DNA of 18,746 nucleotides, taken from the NCBI GenBank assembly GCA_028687415.1, contig JAQUAC010000011.1:1-18746 (forward strand). Direction: 5' to 3'. Under the pieces are notes generated by a model. That model did not search any database and had not been told where the DNA came from. It worked only from the letters and a program-made list of their open reading frames with translations. Below are positions 7,450-13,817 of the stretch, piece after piece; positions within the stretch are counted from its first letter, which is position 1, and the number at the start of each line of letters is the position of its first letter. The position numbers were made by a program, and so were the translations under genes. The stretch comes from Acidocella sp. Lineage in GTDB: Bacteria > Pseudomonadota > Alphaproteobacteria > Acetobacterales > Acetobacteraceae.

Positions 7450-7781
7450 ATAACCTTGGCCTCGAAGGGCGGCAGATAATCCGCCGCGTCGAACTCGATC
7501 ACCCATAAATCCGGATCGTACGACACCTGCTTTTTTACATAGGCGTCGGTCGCTTCCTCGCTCACGGGCTGCGGGCCAGTGCCGCGCATCCAGGCGATTT
7601 CACCATTCATTTCACGGAATTGGGTGAGCACCATGTTGCCGGTGCGCCCATGCAAAATAACCAGCACGTCGCCGGCATCGGCATCCCCTTTGCGGACGAC
7701 CACCCCCGGCTTGCCTTCGACCTCTCCCAGCCGTAGCGCCGCGGAAACCCAAATTCCTGCCTTGATCCGTGGCTCACCCAT
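7446..7781 (-). CDS. DUF1491 family protein
   Basis: This 111-residue cytosolic protein has GAGGGA 5 nt upstream of its ATG at 7781. It shows the DUF1491 pattern: an N-terminal IKAGIWVSAALRL, a central strand pair with GVVVRKGDADAGDVLVIL, and a C-terminal SYDPDLWVIEFD. The family is common in Alphaproteobacteria and has no established function that I know of. There is no signal peptide or membrane segment. The gene is convergent with the PaiB-like gene, sharing 4 nt at the stop codons, and divergent from the ABC importer operon across an 80-nt gap. Confidence 0.82.
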   Translation of the reverse strand: MGEPRIKAGIWVSAALRLGEVEGKPGVVVRKGDADAGDVLVILHGRTGNMVLTQFREMNGEIAWMRGTGPQPVSEEATDAYVKKQVSYDPDLWVIEFDAADYLPPFEAKVI

Positions 7782-7811
7782 GCTAATCCCTCAATTCATC
7801 GGCCAATCGCC

Positions 7812-7827
7812 TTGCAGCGTGATGCAA
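7812..7827. promoter_or_regulatory. Inverted repeat TTGCA-N6-TGCAA upstream of ABC operon
   Basis: TTGCA (7812-7816) and TGCAA (7823-7827) form a dyad with a 6-nt centre in the short gap between the divergent DUF1491 and ABC-importer genes. Its size suits a repressor or activator operator. No regulator gene is adjacent, so this is a candidate only. Confidence 0.35.
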
Positions 7828-7832
7828 CAAGC

Positions 7833-7846
7833 GGCTTGCGCAAGCC
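7833..7846. promoter_or_regulatory. 14-bp perfect palindrome before the ABC operon
   Basis: GGCTTGCGCAAGCC is a perfect self-complementary 14-mer ending 2 nt before the Shine-Dalgarno sequence of the binding-protein gene. It shares a TTGC/GCAA core with the dyad just upstream. It could be a DNA operator, or a short 5-bp RNA hairpin (GGCTT-GCGC-AAGCC) beside the ribosome site. Function is inferred from position. Confidence 0.4.
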
Positions 7847-7861
7847 ATGGAGACTAAAAGC

Positions 7862-8854
7862 ATGAAGCATCCAGCCTGGTTCGCCGCCCTGCTCACAGCC
7901 TGCCTTGCTTTTACACCTGCCGCGCATGCCGCTGACAAGGTCACGCTCGGGCTGGACTGGGTGGCGGAGCCGGAATACGGCGGATACTACGAGGCCCTGG
8001 CCACCGGTATTTACACGAAATACGGGCTGGATGTCAGCATCGTGCAGGGCGGTCCGCAAGTGAACAATGCAGCACTGCTCGTCGCCGGGCGGCTGACCTT
8101 CAACATCACCTCCAACGGCTTCCTGGCCCTTAACTTCGTGCAGCAGGGCATACCCTGCGTCGCAATCGCCGCCGGATTCCAGAAAGACCCAGATGCCCTC
8201 ATCGCACACCCCGGCACCGGCAATGACAGCTTCGCGGCGCTGCGCGGCAAGCCGATTGCCGTCAGCACCGCCACACGCGCCAGCTGGTGGAATTATCTCA
8301 AGGCTAAATACGGCTATTCCGACAGCCAGCTCCGCCCCTACGGCTTCAGCCTGATCCCATACTTCACAAACCCGCAGGATATTCAGGAAGCCTACGTTAC
8401 CGACGAACCATATCTTATCCAACAGAAGACCGGGCAATGGCCCGTGGTGCTGACGATCTCCGATGCCGGGTTCGACGGCTATGCCAGCCTGCTCGCCACC
8501 AGCACGGCGCTGGTGAAGACCAACCCGGACCTCATTCAACGTTTCATCAATGCCTCGGCCGAGGGCTGGTACAACTACCTCTATAAAGACCCAAGTCCGG
8601 CCTTTGCCGCCATTCAGGCCGCCAATCCGGACATGTCCACCGGGCTGCTGCATTACGGCTACGACCAGATCAAGCAACGCGGCATCGTCGATTCAGATGA
8701 CGCCAAGACACTCGGCATCTACGCCATGACCGACGCCCGCTGGGCCGCGTTCTTCAACCAGATGGCCGCCACCGGGCTTTACGATAAGTCCATGAACTAC
8801 AAGGTCGGCTATACGCTGCAATTCGTCGACCATGGATTCGGCGTGCAGAAATAA
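7862..8854 (+). CDS. NMT1/THI5-like ABC importer substrate-binding protein
   Basis: A start at 7847 is possible, but the ATG at 7862 has GGAG at 7849-7852 (9 nt spacing) and begins a standard Sec signal peptide (MKHPAWFAALL..., cleavage expected after AHA at residue 23). The precursor is 330 residues. The mature protein begins with LGLDWVAEPEYGGYYEAL, then YGLDVSIVQGGPQ, AGRLTFNITSNGFLAL and LRGKPIAVS, the NMT1/THI5 (ThiY/SsuA/TauA-like) periplasmic binding fold. The family imports hydroxymethylpyrimidine, riboflavin, sulfonates, nitrate or similar small molecules; the ligand cannot be assigned from sequence alone. The cysteine motif of true yeast THI5 synthases is absent, which fits transport rather than synthesis. 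I see no TPP or FMN riboswitch in the 80-nt upstream gap. The stop codon overlaps the ATPase start (TAATG). Confidence 0.88.
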   Translation: MKHPAWFAALLTACLAFTPAAHAADKVTLGLDWVAEPEYGGYYEALATGIYTKYGLDVSIVQGGPQVNNAALLVAGRLTFNITSNGFLALNFVQQGIPCVAIAAGFQKDPDALIAHPGTGNDSFAALRGKPIAVSTATRASWWNYLKAKYGYSDSQLRPYGFSLIPYFTNPQDIQEAYVTDEPYLIQQKTGQWPVVLTISDAGFDGYASLLATSTALVKTNPDLIQRFINASAEGWYNYLYKDPSPAFAAIQAANPDMSTGLLHYGYDQIKQRGIVDSDDAKTLGIYAMTDARWAAFFNQMAATGLYDKSMNYKVGYTLQFVDHGFGVQK

Positions 8855-9594
8855 TGTTCTCCATCCGCTCGGTCTCCAAGACATACCCGAACGCCACCAT
8901 CGCCCTCCAGAACATTTCCGCCGACATCGCCCACGGCGAATTCGTCGCTCTTCTCGGTCCTTCGGGCTGCGGTAAATCAACCCTGCTGCGCCTGCTGGCC
9001 GGGCTGGAAGCTCCTAGCAAAGGCGCGATCGAATGGGACAATGCACAACGCCCCGGCCCCGGTGATATCGGCTTCGTGTTTCAGGATGCGACCCTGCTGC
9101 CCTGGGCCGATGCGGCGGATAACGTCTATCTGCCGCTGCGCCTGCGCGGTGAGCGCCGGGCCAATGCCGCCGGACGGATCCAGGCTGCCCTGGCCCAGGT
9201 GGAGCTGACGGAATTCGCACATGCCCGCCCCAAGGCACTCTCCGGCGGCATGAAGATGCGCGTCTCTATCGCCCGCGCCCTGGTCTCCGACCCGCAGCTC
9301 CTTCTCATGGACGAACCCTTCGCGGCGCTCGACGAGTTCACCCGGCACCGTTTGCAGGATGATCTGCATGCACTCTGGCTGCGCAGCGGCAAAACCATCG
9401 TCTTCGTCACCCACTCGATCTATGAAGCCGCTTATCTTGCCAGCCGCATCCTGATCATGTCGCCACGCCCGGGCTGCATCGCGGCGGATATCCGCGCCGC
9501 CATCCCCGAGGGCGGCAACCGCCGCACCAGCCCGGAATACGCCAACCTCGTCGCCCAGATAACCGAGACCTTCCGCCGAATTATGCCCGCATGA
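8854..9594 (+). CDS. ABC importer ATPase (SsuB/TauB/ThiZ-type)
   Basis: This 246-residue nucleotide-binding subunit has Walker A GPSGCGKST (35-43), Q-loop Gln77 in FVFQDATLLPW, signature LSGGMKMRVSIARAL (129-143), Walker B LLLMDEP (149-155) with the D-loop ALDE, and the switch His187 in FVTHSIYEAAYL. The FQDATLLPW Q-loop is typical of the nitrate/sulfonate/taurine/HMP importer group, which matches its neighbours. Its ATG overlaps the binding-protein stop by one base, and its own TGA overlaps the permease ATG (ATGA). Translation of all three genes is therefore probably coupled. The cytoplasmic dimer should power import through the permease encoded next. Confidence 0.93.
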   Translation: MFSIRSVSKTYPNATIALQNISADIAHGEFVALLGPSGCGKSTLLRLLAGLEAPSKGAIEWDNAQRPGPGDIGFVFQDATLLPWADAADNVYLPLRLRGERRANAAGRIQAALAQVELTEFAHARPKALSGGMKMRVSIARALVSDPQLLLMDEPFAALDEFTRHRLQDDLHALWLRSGKTIVFVTHSIYEAAYLASRILIMSPRPGCIAADIRAAIPEGGNRRTSPEYANLVAQITETFRRIMPA

Positions 9595-10355
9595 ACCGTA
9601 CGCTCGAGCGCCTGGCCCCATTCGCTTTCGGCGGCATCGCACTTTCGCTGTGGCAGGGAGGCGTCTGGGTGCTGGGCGTTCCCTCCTACGTCCTTCCCAG
9701 CCCCATCGACATTGCCAAGGCCTATCTTGATGATTATGCGATTCTGAACCAGGCGTTGCTCTCGACCCTCACCGTCACCCTGGCCGCCCTGCTCGCGGCG
9801 ACACTCATCGGCGTGGCTCTCGCCGTCGCCATGGCCGCCAGTCGGCTCTTCCGCGCCGCGATCCAGCCCTGGGCCGTGATCCTGCAGGTTACGCCCATCG
9901 TCGCCATCGCACCGCTGATTATCATATGGGTCAACCAGCCCTTCATTGCCCTGGTCGTCTGCGCCACCATCGTAGCGTTCTTCCCCATCCTCTCCAACAC
10001 CGCGGCGGGACTGGCCGCCACGCCGCCGGAGTTGCTGGATCTGTTCCGCCTGAACGGCGCGACTCGATGGCAGATTCTGTTTCTGCTCAGCCTGCCCTCA
10101 GCGCTGCCGAATTTTCTTACCGGCTTACGCATCTCAGGCACGCTCGCTTTGGTGGGCGCCGTGGTGGCGGAGTTCGTTGCTGGCTCGGGCGGCTTTGCCT
10201 CCGGCCTTGCTTACCGCATTATCGAGGCCAGTTACCGGCTGGAAATCCCCCGCATGTTCGCAGCCCTGTTCCTGCTCGGTATCAGCGGCATAGTGATCTA
10301 CACTGCCCTCGGCCTGCTTGAGAGCCTCCTGCTGCGCAAGCGCAACGCGGCTTGA
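9591..10355 (+). CDS. ABC importer permease (SsuC/TauC/ThiX-type)
   Basis: This 254-residue inner-membrane protein has about six hydrophobic segments. A binding-protein-dependent transport 'EAA'-type cytoplasmic loop lies at about 145-180, containing PPELLDLFRLNGATRWQ and the LPSALPNFLTGLR segment. VPSYVLPSP near residues 30-38 is typical of the nitrate/sulfonate/taurine permease family. It overlaps the ATPase gene by 4 nt and completes a binding protein-ATPase-permease importer. The substrate is not determined. The next gene, for a 68-residue protein, begins 47 nt downstream and precedes the terminator. Confidence 0.92.
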   Translation: MNRTLERLAPFAFGGIALSLWQGGVWVLGVPSYVLPSPIDIAKAYLDDYAILNQALLSTLTVTLAALLAATLIGVALAVAMAASRLFRAAIQPWAVILQVTPIVAIAPLIIIWVNQPFIALVVCATIVAFFPILSNTAAGLAATPPELLDLFRLNGATRWQILFLLSLPSALPNFLTGLRISGTLALVGAVVAEFVAGSGGFASGLAYRIIEASYRLEIPRMFAALFLLGISGIVIYTALGLLESLLLRKRNAA

Positions 10356-10402
10356 ATTTTGTGCTGCACTCTGCGACGAATCAGACAGTTTTGGAGACTG
10401 AT

Positions 10403-10609
10403 ATGACCACTGACACGATTAAAAAACTCAGTAAGGGCCAACTCGCCTACGAGCAGGAACGCGCCCGCAAAGCCGGAAAATCTCTTGAGGACTGGATGAA
10501 GGCAAAAGCCGCTACTGCCGCCGAGGAAGCCCAGAGGGCAGCCCCCAAGCCCGTCAAAAAGCCAGGCTTCTTCAGCCGGCTGATCGAGAAGGCCCACAAG
10601 CCTCTCTAA
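10403..10609 (+). CDS. Small charged hypothetical protein (68 aa)
   Basis: An in-frame TTG start at 10352 is possible, but the ATG at 10403 has GGAG 6 nt upstream and gives a compact 68-residue product, MTTDTIKKLSKGQLAYEQER and onward. The N-terminal two thirds are rich in Lys, Glu and Ala and should be helical (KKLSKGQLAYEQERARKAG, then SLEDWMKAKAATAAEEAQR). A Pro-Lys hinge (PKPVKKPG) precedes a short amphipathic end, FFSRLIEKAHKPL. There is no signal peptide or membrane segment. I do not recognise a named family, so no function is assigned. The good ribosome site, codon use like the neighbours and an immediate downstream terminator support a real gene. It may be transcribed with the ABC importer or from its own promoter in the 47-nt gap. 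Confidence 0.72.
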   Translation: MTTDTIKKLSKGQLAYEQERARKAGKSLEDWMKAKAATAAEEAQRAAPKPVKKPGFFSRLIEKAHKPL

Positions 10610-10613
10610 AAAC

Positions 10614-10644
10614 AAAAAGGGCAAGCCGAAGCTTGCCCTTTTTT
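10614..10644. terminator. Bidirectional intrinsic terminator
   Basis: AAAAAGGGCAAGC (10614-10626) pairs with GCTTGCCCTTTTT (10631-10643) around a 4-nt loop, and T-runs follow the stem on both strands. Read on the minus strand the loop is TTCG closed by C-G, the extra-stable UUCG tetraloop, so the structure seems best tuned to end the ribosomal transcript. It lies 4 nt past the 68-aa gene stop and about 20 nt past the rplQ stop, and so can serve both convergent units. Confidence 0.92.
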
Positions 10645-10664
10645 ATTTGCCTTACAGCAAAATC

Positions 10665-11084
10665 TTACTCTTCGTCTTCAGCCGCGACTTCCGGCTTCGG
10701 ACCGCTATCCTGCCCCTTGGCGGAGACATCGCGATCAACCAGCTCAATCACAGCCATATCGGCGGCGTCGCCATAACGCATGCCAGCCTTCAGCACGCGG
10801 GTATAGCCACCGGAACGGGCCTTGTAGCGCTCGGCCAGGGCTTCAAAGAGCTTAGCAACGATGGTCTCGTCGCGCAGCTGGTCAAAAGCCTGACGCTTGG
10901 CGTGCAGCCCGCCGCGCTTGCCGAGCGTGATCAGCTTCTCCGCCACCGGGCGAAGTTCTTTCGCCTTCGGCAGGGTGGTGGTGATCTGCTCGTGCTTGAT
11001 CAGGGCAACCGCCATGTTCCTGAACATGGCAGCGCGATGGGAGGAGGTGACGCCGAGTTTACGACCGCTAAGACCGTGACGCAT
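10665..11084 (-). CDS. rplQ: 50S ribosomal protein L17
   Basis: This 139-residue protein starts MRHGLSGRKLGVTSSHR, the L17 N-terminal signature. ITTTLPKAKELRPVAEKLIT and RSGGYTRVLKAGMRYGDAA follow, together covering the conserved L17 core. The acidic C-terminal tail (EVAAEDEE) is a usual variable extension. L17 sits near the exit of the peptide tunnel on the large subunit. AGGAA precedes the ATG by 8 nt. It is the last gene of the alpha operon, 22 nt after rpoA, and the bidirectional terminator follows its stop. Confidence 0.97.
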   Translation of the reverse strand: MRHGLSGRKLGVTSSHRAAMFRNMAVALIKHEQITTTLPKAKELRPVAEKLITLGKRGGLHAKRQAFDQLRDETIVAKLFEALAERYKARSGGYTRVLKAGMRYGDAADMAVIELVDRDVSAKGQDSGPKPEVAAEDEE

Positions 11085-11106
11085 GATAAGTGTTCCTGTT
11101 TAGACT

Positions 11107-12144
11107 TCAGAAGGGTTGGTCGGAACGCTTGGCCAGTTCCTCGATATTCTCAGGCGGCCAGTCGGTCACGGTCATGCCAAGGGACAATCCCATGACAGTC
11201 AACACTTCCTTGATTTCGTTCAAAGATTTACGGCCGAAATTCGGCGTACGCAGCATTTCCTGTTCGCTCTTCTGCACCAGATCGCCAATATACACGATAT
11301 TGTCGTTCTTCAGGCAGTTGGCGGAACGCACAGAAAGTTCAAGCTCATCCACCTTGCGGAGCAGATTCGCGTTAAACGGCAGCTCGATCCGCGGTTCCTC
11401 GGCCCGCAGACGCTGCGGCTCCTCGAAGTTCACGAACATGCTGAGCTGGTCCTGCAGAATGCGGGCGGCCAGGGCCACGGAATCCTCAGGCGTAATCGCG
11501 CCGTTGGTTTCCACTTCCAGGATCAGCTTGTCATAATCCGTCACCTGTCCCACGCGGGTCTTCTCGACCTTGTAGGACACGCGGCGCACCGGCGAGTAGA
11601 TTGCATCGACGGGGATCAACCCGATCGGCGCATCTTCCGGGCGATTCGCCGAAGCGGGCTCATAGCCGCGGCCGGAGCCGACGGTGAATTCCACGCCAAG
11701 CGTCGCGCCATCATCAAGCGTGCACAGCACCAGGTCGGGATTCATGATCTCGATGTCATGCCCGGCCTGAATCTGCCCAGCCTTGACTTCGCCAGGACCA
11801 GTCGCCGTCAGCACCATGCGCTTCGGCCCCTCGCCATGCATCCGCACAGCAAGCTGTTTGATATTCAGGATGATGTCGGTCACGTCCTCGCGGACCCCCG
11901 CCAGCGTCGAGAACTCGTGCAGCACGCCATCGATACGGACTGCCGTAACGGCAGCACCTTGCAGTGACGAGAGCAGTATCCGCCGCAGCGAATTACCCAG
12001 CGTCATGCCAAAGCCACGCTCAAGCGGCTCGGCGATAATCGTGGCCAAACGGCCGGCATCGGAACCGAACTCGACATCGAGCTGTTCCGGTTTAATCAGC
12101 ATTTGCCAGTTGCGTTGCAGAGACAAATTTGATTCTTTCAACAT
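11107..12144 (-). CDS. rpoA: DNA-directed RNA polymerase subunit alpha
   Basis: This 345-residue protein has the alpha layout. The N-terminal assembly domain (about 1-245) includes LERGFGMTLGNSLRRILLSS at 41-60 and the ITPEDSVALAARILQDQL dimerisation region. A flexible linker precedes the C-terminal domain at about 262-330, with LSVRSANCLKNDNI (Arg273 corresponds to the UP-element contact Arg265 of E. coli) and the helix-hairpin segment FGRKSLNEIKEVL. The N-terminus is a few residues longer than many alphaproteobacterial alphas (MLKESNLSLQRNW rather than a start at the equivalent of LQRNW). The ATG at 12144 is nevertheless supported by GGAGG 5 nt upstream. It lies between rpsK and rplQ in the standard order. 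Confidence 0.98.
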   Translation of the reverse strand: MLKESNLSLQRNWQMLIKPEQLDVEFGSDAGRLATIIAEPLERGFGMTLGNSLRRILLSSLQGAAVTAVRIDGVLHEFSTLAGVREDVTDIILNIKQLAVRMHGEGPKRMVLTATGPGEVKAGQIQAGHDIEIMNPDLVLCTLDDGATLGVEFTVGSGRGYEPASANRPEDAPIGLIPVDAIYSPVRRVSYKVEKTRVGQVTDYDKLILEVETNGAITPEDSVALAARILQDQLSMFVNFEEPQRLRAEEPRIELPFNANLLRKVDELELSVRSANCLKNDNIVYIGDLVQKSEQEMLRTPNFGRKSLNEIKEVLTVMGLSLGMTVTDWPPENIEELAKRSDQPF

Positions 12145-12207
12145 TCACCCCTCCGGCCAAAGACGATACACAGATCGCCCAGGCCTCAAGAAAATTCGCT
12201 TCCGGCT

Positions 12208-12597
12208 TTAGACGCGGCGACGCTTGCGCGGGCGGCATCCGTTATGCGGAATCGGCGTCAGATCACGAATTGCCGAAATCTGAAAGCCAACGGCTTGCAG
12301 GGCGCGCAGGGCGCTCTCACGTCCCGAACCCGGGCCGCTGACTTCGATCTCGAGCAGTTCCATGCCATGCTCACGCGCCTTGCGGCCCGCATCCTCAGCC
12401 GCCACCTGAGCGGCGTACGGGGTGGATTTGCGGCTTCCCTTGAACCCCTGGCTACCAGCAGACGACCAAGCAATGGTGTTGCCCTGCGCGTCGGTGATGT
12501 TGACCATGGTGTTGTTGAAGCTGGCGAGAACGTGCGCAACACCAGAAATGATGTTTTTGCGTTCTTTCTTGCGAGGGCGTGAGGCGGGCTTCGCCAT
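12208..12597 (-). CDS. rpsK: 30S ribosomal protein S11
   Basis: This 129-residue protein contains GVAHVLASFNNTMVNITD, the SSAGSQGFKGSRKSTPYAAQ core, and the C-terminal LTPIPHNGCRPRKRRRV, which is nearly invariant in bacterial S11. S11 sits on the small-subunit platform beside 16S rRNA and S7/S18. AGGAA lies 7 nt before the ATG at 12597. It follows rpsM by 39 nt and precedes rpoA by 63 nt, the usual alpha-operon order. A GTG-rich 112-codon opposite-strand frame overlaps it and is a shadow. Confidence 0.98.
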   Translation of the reverse strand: MAKPASRPRKKERKNIISGVAHVLASFNNTMVNITDAQGNTIAWSSAGSQGFKGSRKSTPYAAQVAAEDAGRKAREHGMELLEIEVSGPGSGRESALRALQAVGFQISAIRDLTPIPHNGCRPRKRRRV

Positions 12598-12636
12598 ATC
12601 TTTATTCCTGTAACTGCTGACGGGGTGCGCGAACGC

Positions 12637-13014
12637 TTACTTGGTGACTTTCTTCTTGCCGGCGATCGCCACGGCCTTACCCTTGCGGGTACGGGCATTG
12701 GTGTGGGTACGCTGACCGCGAACCGGAAGCCCCTTGCGATGACGCAGACCGCGGTAGCAGCCCAGATCCATCAGACGCTTGATGTTCATGGCCGTCTCGC
12801 GGCGCAGATCACCTTCAACCCGATAGTCCTTGTCGATCATCTCGCGCAGACGCAGAATCTCATCGTCGGAGAGCTGGTTCACGCGGCGCTCGTCCGGGAT
12901 GCCGAGGGTCGTGCAGATTTCCTGCGCCTTCACCGGGCCAATGCCATAGATATAACGAAGGCTGATCACAACACGCTTATTCGTGGGAATGTTTACGCCG
13001 GCAATACGCGCCAC
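12637..13014 (-). CDS. rpsM: 30S ribosomal protein S13 (GTG start)
   Basis: The open frame extends to 13092, but the S13 N-terminus is ARIAGVNIPTNKRV, so the start is the GTG at 13012-13014, with AGGAG 7 nt upstream. This gives 125 residues, the normal family length. The longer frame would add 26 residues encoded by the leader hairpin. Conserved parts include ISLRYIYGIG, the helix-two-turn-helix region, CYRGLRHRKGLPVRGQRT and NARTRKGKAVAIAGKKK. S13 is at the head of the small subunit and contacts the P-site tRNA and the large subunit. It is the first gene of the alpha operon and has its own promoter-like sequence and a leader hairpin. Confidence 0.97.
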   Translation of the reverse strand: MARIAGVNIPTNKRVVISLRYIYGIGPVKAQEICTTLGIPDERRVNQLSDDEILRLREMIDKDYRVEGDLRRETAMNIKRLMDLGCYRGLRHRKGLPVRGQRTHTNARTRKGKAVAIAGKKKVTK

Positions 13015-13042
13015 GAGGTCTCTCCTGAGGTCATAACTAGTT

Positions 13043-13067
13043 GCGGCGCTCCAACCGGGAGCGCCGC
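13043..13067 (-). other. Leader hairpin upstream of rpsM
   Basis: GCGGCGCTCC and GGAGCGCCGC form a perfect, very GC-rich 10-bp stem with a 5-nt loop. It lies between the predicted promoter and the rpsM ribosome site, 28 nt before the GTG start. No T-run follows on the minus strand, so it is not a standard terminator. A regulatory or mRNA-stabilising role in the alpha-operon leader is inferred. Confidence 0.6.
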
Positions 13068-13075
13068 GAAAGCGG

Positions 13076-13103
13076 GTTATAGCGCCCGCCAAATTAGAAT
13101 CAA
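13076..13103 (-). promoter_or_regulatory. Predicted sigma-70 promoter for the alpha operon
   Basis: On the minus strand, TTGATT (13098-13103) and TATAAC (13076-13081) are separated by 16 nt, close to the -35/-10 consensus. They lie in the 123-nt gap between adk and rpsM, just upstream of the leader hairpin. Matching and placement suggest an internal promoter for rpsM-rpsK-rpoA-rplQ. It has not been tested. Confidence 0.55.
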
Positions 13104-13137
13104 CGACAAATGATCAATTTTTCGTGAGCTGCTGCAG

Positions 13138-13803
13138 TTAAGGCGCGGGAACGCCAATTTTACGCAGCACCGCCTCGATCTGGCGCTCAACTTCATCCAT
13201 CTCCGCCATGCCATCCACGACATGCAAACGCCCCTGTGCCCCATAGTAAGGTAGAATCGGGGCCGTTTGGGCGTTGTATGCCTCCAGCCGCGCATGCACG
13301 GTCTCAGCCTTGTCGTCCGGACGGCGGACGAACTCATGCCCCCCGCAAACGTCACACACGCCGCTCTGCTTCAGCTGCTTGAACTTGTCGTGATAGCCGG
13401 CACCACACTTGGCGCAGGTGAAGCGCCCACTGATGCGCTCCACCAAAATCGCTTCATCGACCTTGAGTTCGATCACCGCATCTAGGTCAACCGCCTTTTC
13501 ATGCAGCAACTTATCCAGAGCCTCGGCCTGCGGCACTGTCCGCGGAAAGCCATCTAGGATAAACCCCTTGGCGCAATCCGGCCGGGCGATTCGCTCCCCA
13601 ATCATGCGGATAATGAGGTCGTCCGATACCAAGCCACCCGCATCCATGATGCTTTTGGCTTCCAAGCCAATCGGGCTACCCGCCTTCACTTCCGCGCGCA
13701 GCATGTCACCTGTCGAAATCTGCGCGACTCCATAACGGGTCTCCAGCAGCTTCGATTGCGTACCCTTCCCCGCCCCAGGCGGTCCCAGCAATATTAATTC
13801 CAC
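13138..13803 (-). CDS. adk: Adenylate kinase with zinc-type LID
   Basis: This 221-residue enzyme starts with GTG (13801-13803), preceded by a strong GGGAGGGGG stretch. It has the P-loop GPPGAGKGT at 7-15, the AMP-binding QISTGDMLR near 28-36, and the LDGFPRT motif at 83-89. The LID is the long form and carries four cysteines (Cys130, Cys133, Cys150, Cys153) in CAKC and CDVC pairs, the arrangement that binds structural zinc. E. coli-type Adk lacks this set. The enzyme interconverts ATP plus AMP with two ADP in the cytosol. The start lies 14 nt after secY, a common alphaproteobacterial and Gram-positive arrangement that puts energy-charge control in the ribosomal cluster. Confidence 0.97.
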   Translation of the reverse strand: MELILLGPPGAGKGTQSKLLETRYGVAQISTGDMLRAEVKAGSPIGLEAKSIMDAGGLVSDDLIIRMIGERIARPDCAKGFILDGFPRTVPQAEALDKLLHEKAVDLDAVIELKVDEAILVERISGRFTCAKCGAGYHDKFKQLKQSGVCDVCGGHEFVRRPDDKAETVHARLEAYNAQTAPILPYYGAQGRLHVVDGMAEMDEVERQIEAVLRKIGVPAP

Positions 13804-13817
13804 TTTACCCCCTCCCC

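Noticed and set aside
7782..7861. Possible thiamine or flavin riboswitch upstream of the NMT1-like gene
   Set aside because: The gap is only 80 nt and lacks the conserved CTGAGA-type thi-box or RFN segments.
7796..8677. A 293-codon minus-strand frame opposite the ABC binding-protein gene
   Set aside because: It is antisense to a gene with clear family motifs and shows no recognisable fold. It is a codon-bias shadow.
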